Origin: Trichobilharzia regenti
Lineage: Eukaryota; Platyhelminthes; Trematoda; Strigeidida; Schistosomatidae
Reading direction: 5' to 3'
DNA: 64,000 bases
Assembly: GCA_944472135.2 (NCBI GenBank)
Contig: OX235267.1
Span: 34,131,312 to 34,195,311 of the forward strand
Shown in pieces: positions 62,343 through 64,000 of this stretch. The notes under the pieces were generated by a model, which was not told the DNA's origin, did no database searches, and saw only the letters and a list, made by a program, of their open reading frames with translations. The stretch's first letter is position 1, and every line of letters begins with the position of its first letter. The translations under genes were made by a program, and so were the position numbers.

Positions 62343-64000
62343 ACCAGTGCAATGAAATTATTTTATTTTCTCAGAATAATATTATGGGAATATCTCAAAA
62401 TTAAATGCAGTAAGCGCAATTTTTAATTTAGTCCATTAAACAAAAATTGTCTTCCCTATCAGTTAAACATGACGTCATCAAGGTAGCAGCAAGAAAAAAT
62501 GATACCAATGCGTTGCGAAGATGTAAATGTTAACTATCTCCTTGTGTATTTGTGGGAACTCTTTACCCTCGTCCAAACTAATAGTACTACTAATCATGCA
62601 CTGAATAATACGATGATAAAGCAGTATAACGCGAAACTGGTACTTTGTATGCTTTAAGAAAGCAGCCTGGGTAAAAACTGTTTTAAACTTGCTCCTTGCT
62701 AGTTTGATATTGGCTTCTGATCTCAAGCATGCTTCTGCAAAATTTATCCCGTCACAAACCCAGAAACAAGTGTTGGGGGAGGTTGGCTACATTCGATTTT
62801 TAATGTACTGTATGTTAAGTCCGTGGCTGTGCTGCGATAGGCGCCAGCGTTTTAGCCCGTTACTAGCTGCATGTGATCGATAGGAACGGTAATAATGAAG
62901 TGCATTCTTCACCTTCTAATACACGACAAATTCCAGGCTTCCATGAGAATGACAGTAGTGAACTAACGGTAAGGTACATTCGGTATTGAGATCCGGAAGT
63001 TTTATAATCTTACAACAACTGGTTGGGTCATCTTCGAGCAGCTGGTGTTCAAAAACCTGAATCCTGGTACCTGCTGTCATGTGATTTGTGCCGGAAGCTT
63101 ATCAGCTCCTTTTTCGACCTCCTTCAAACAGTTTCAAGAGGTTGGCGTAGATAATACGGAACCATGACATAATGCCCACTCACTTACGTTACACGTAAGC
63201 TTCATACAACCCAAAAAATGGCCGTAGTGTAACTTCGACTGACTACAAATCCCTGGAGTGTATACTGCGTATAAACTGTACACGTATACTGCACTAGACG
63301 AGTAATACACTACAGTATCCAGTATCTAACTAATCAGTTTTGATCCGAGTATTTTCGATTTGGAAATACCCGAGACATATCCCAGCATGCACTGACTTGC
63401 AGCATTGGATCTGTTACTAAATTCAAAATATAGGGTCTTGGAAACCAACTGACCGGCTGTTGAAAATAAACTTAATAGATAGATTTGTGATAAGCATTTC
63501 TCTAGTAAACAGTTTATATGTCACAGCGAAGTTTGTCCCCACTGAGTACCATATATACCCTCTAAATGTTAACATTTCGGGATAAATAACATTATCTAAG
63601 CAGCGGGGAAGCTTCATATATTACCAGTATGTTAGACGAGGTGGAAAAATCTTTATTAGTGATACAGGGAATACAATGAGCAACCGATTCTAATTAAAAA
63701 ACGATGCAACATAATAAGAAAAGTCAGCTATATTTCCGGCCGAAGATGGCTTCAAAAATTCTCAAAATCTAGAAGAGACTGTTCGGAAGTCAGTAGTTTC
63801 TTACAAGTTTGAATGAAGCACCACTCCTCTTGGAGTCCACCAGAGCTAAAGCAGTCGAGTGGCGGGACTTACTACGCAGAAGCTCACCGAAGATCTGGAA
63901 CTTCTACCTCACAATCAAGAAACTAGTTCAAAGAAATTACTGGTTTTTTACTAGCTCGTAATCAGGATATTGGATATTGTTTTAAAGAGTCAAAGCTTGT
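62343..64000. other. Unassigned interval to window end
   Basis: No gene, repeat or RNA recognised. Frames at 62478-62726, 62689-62883 and 63423-63617 lack domains. Confidence 0.4.

Overview
This 64 kb window looks like a flatworm genome, most likely a blood fluke (Schistosoma). The evidence is AT-rich non-coding DNA packed with short interspersed elements that carry a Sm-alpha-type hammerhead ribozyme next to a tRNA-like Pol III head, many Penelope-like element (PLE) fragments, RTE-like and CR1/jockey-like LINEs, and a Ty3/gypsy-type LTR element. Genus assignment is inference from repeat content. I recognise no host protein-coding gene, rRNA or functional tRNA. Almost every readable protein stretch is retrotransposon-derived, and the window reads as intergenic or intronic DNA, or a repeat-rich chromosomal arm.

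Layout. 1-10 kb: unassigned DNA, a few SINEs, and an RTE-like LINE (3186-4570) whose RT core was removed by an in-frame deletion. 10-13 kb: an RTE fragment, a PLE fragment, then a roughly 1.1 kb near-perfect palindrome (11454-12533). 17-19 kb: a long decayed PLE on the minus strand. 21-23 kb: an RTE tail. 27.8-31.8 kb: a broken CR1-like LINE abutting an RTE tail, then several hammerhead SINEs. 31.7-38 kb: a run of PLE pieces, two of them bounded by inverted arms. 38.1-39.3 kb: a second large inverted repeat. 42-46 kb: PLE, RTE and SINE pieces.

46-51 kb: the most interesting locus. A gag-protease-only LTR retrotransposon is arranged LTR-internal-LTR-internal-LTR (46023-50875). Its three LTRs are each 529 bp, and one 5-bp target duplication (GGTGC) brackets the whole 4853-bp array. 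It sits inside an older PLE that still shows a YMDD reverse transcriptase motif. The leader after each 5' LTR carries the primer-binding sequence repeated two or three times.

51-57 kb: more PLE pieces, one with inverted ends, and an RTE tail. 58.6-62.1 kb: an apparently intact 3.29 kb CR1/jockey-like LINE with one 933-residue endonuclease-reverse transcriptase ORF, inserted in a SINE with a 6-bp duplication. 62.3-64 kb: unassigned.

How the parts relate. The SINEs have no proteins and would need a LINE's machinery in trans. The gag-protease LTR element lacks RT, RNase H and integrase and would need a related autonomous gypsy element. The 3.29 kb LINE is the only element here with a complete-looking enzyme set.
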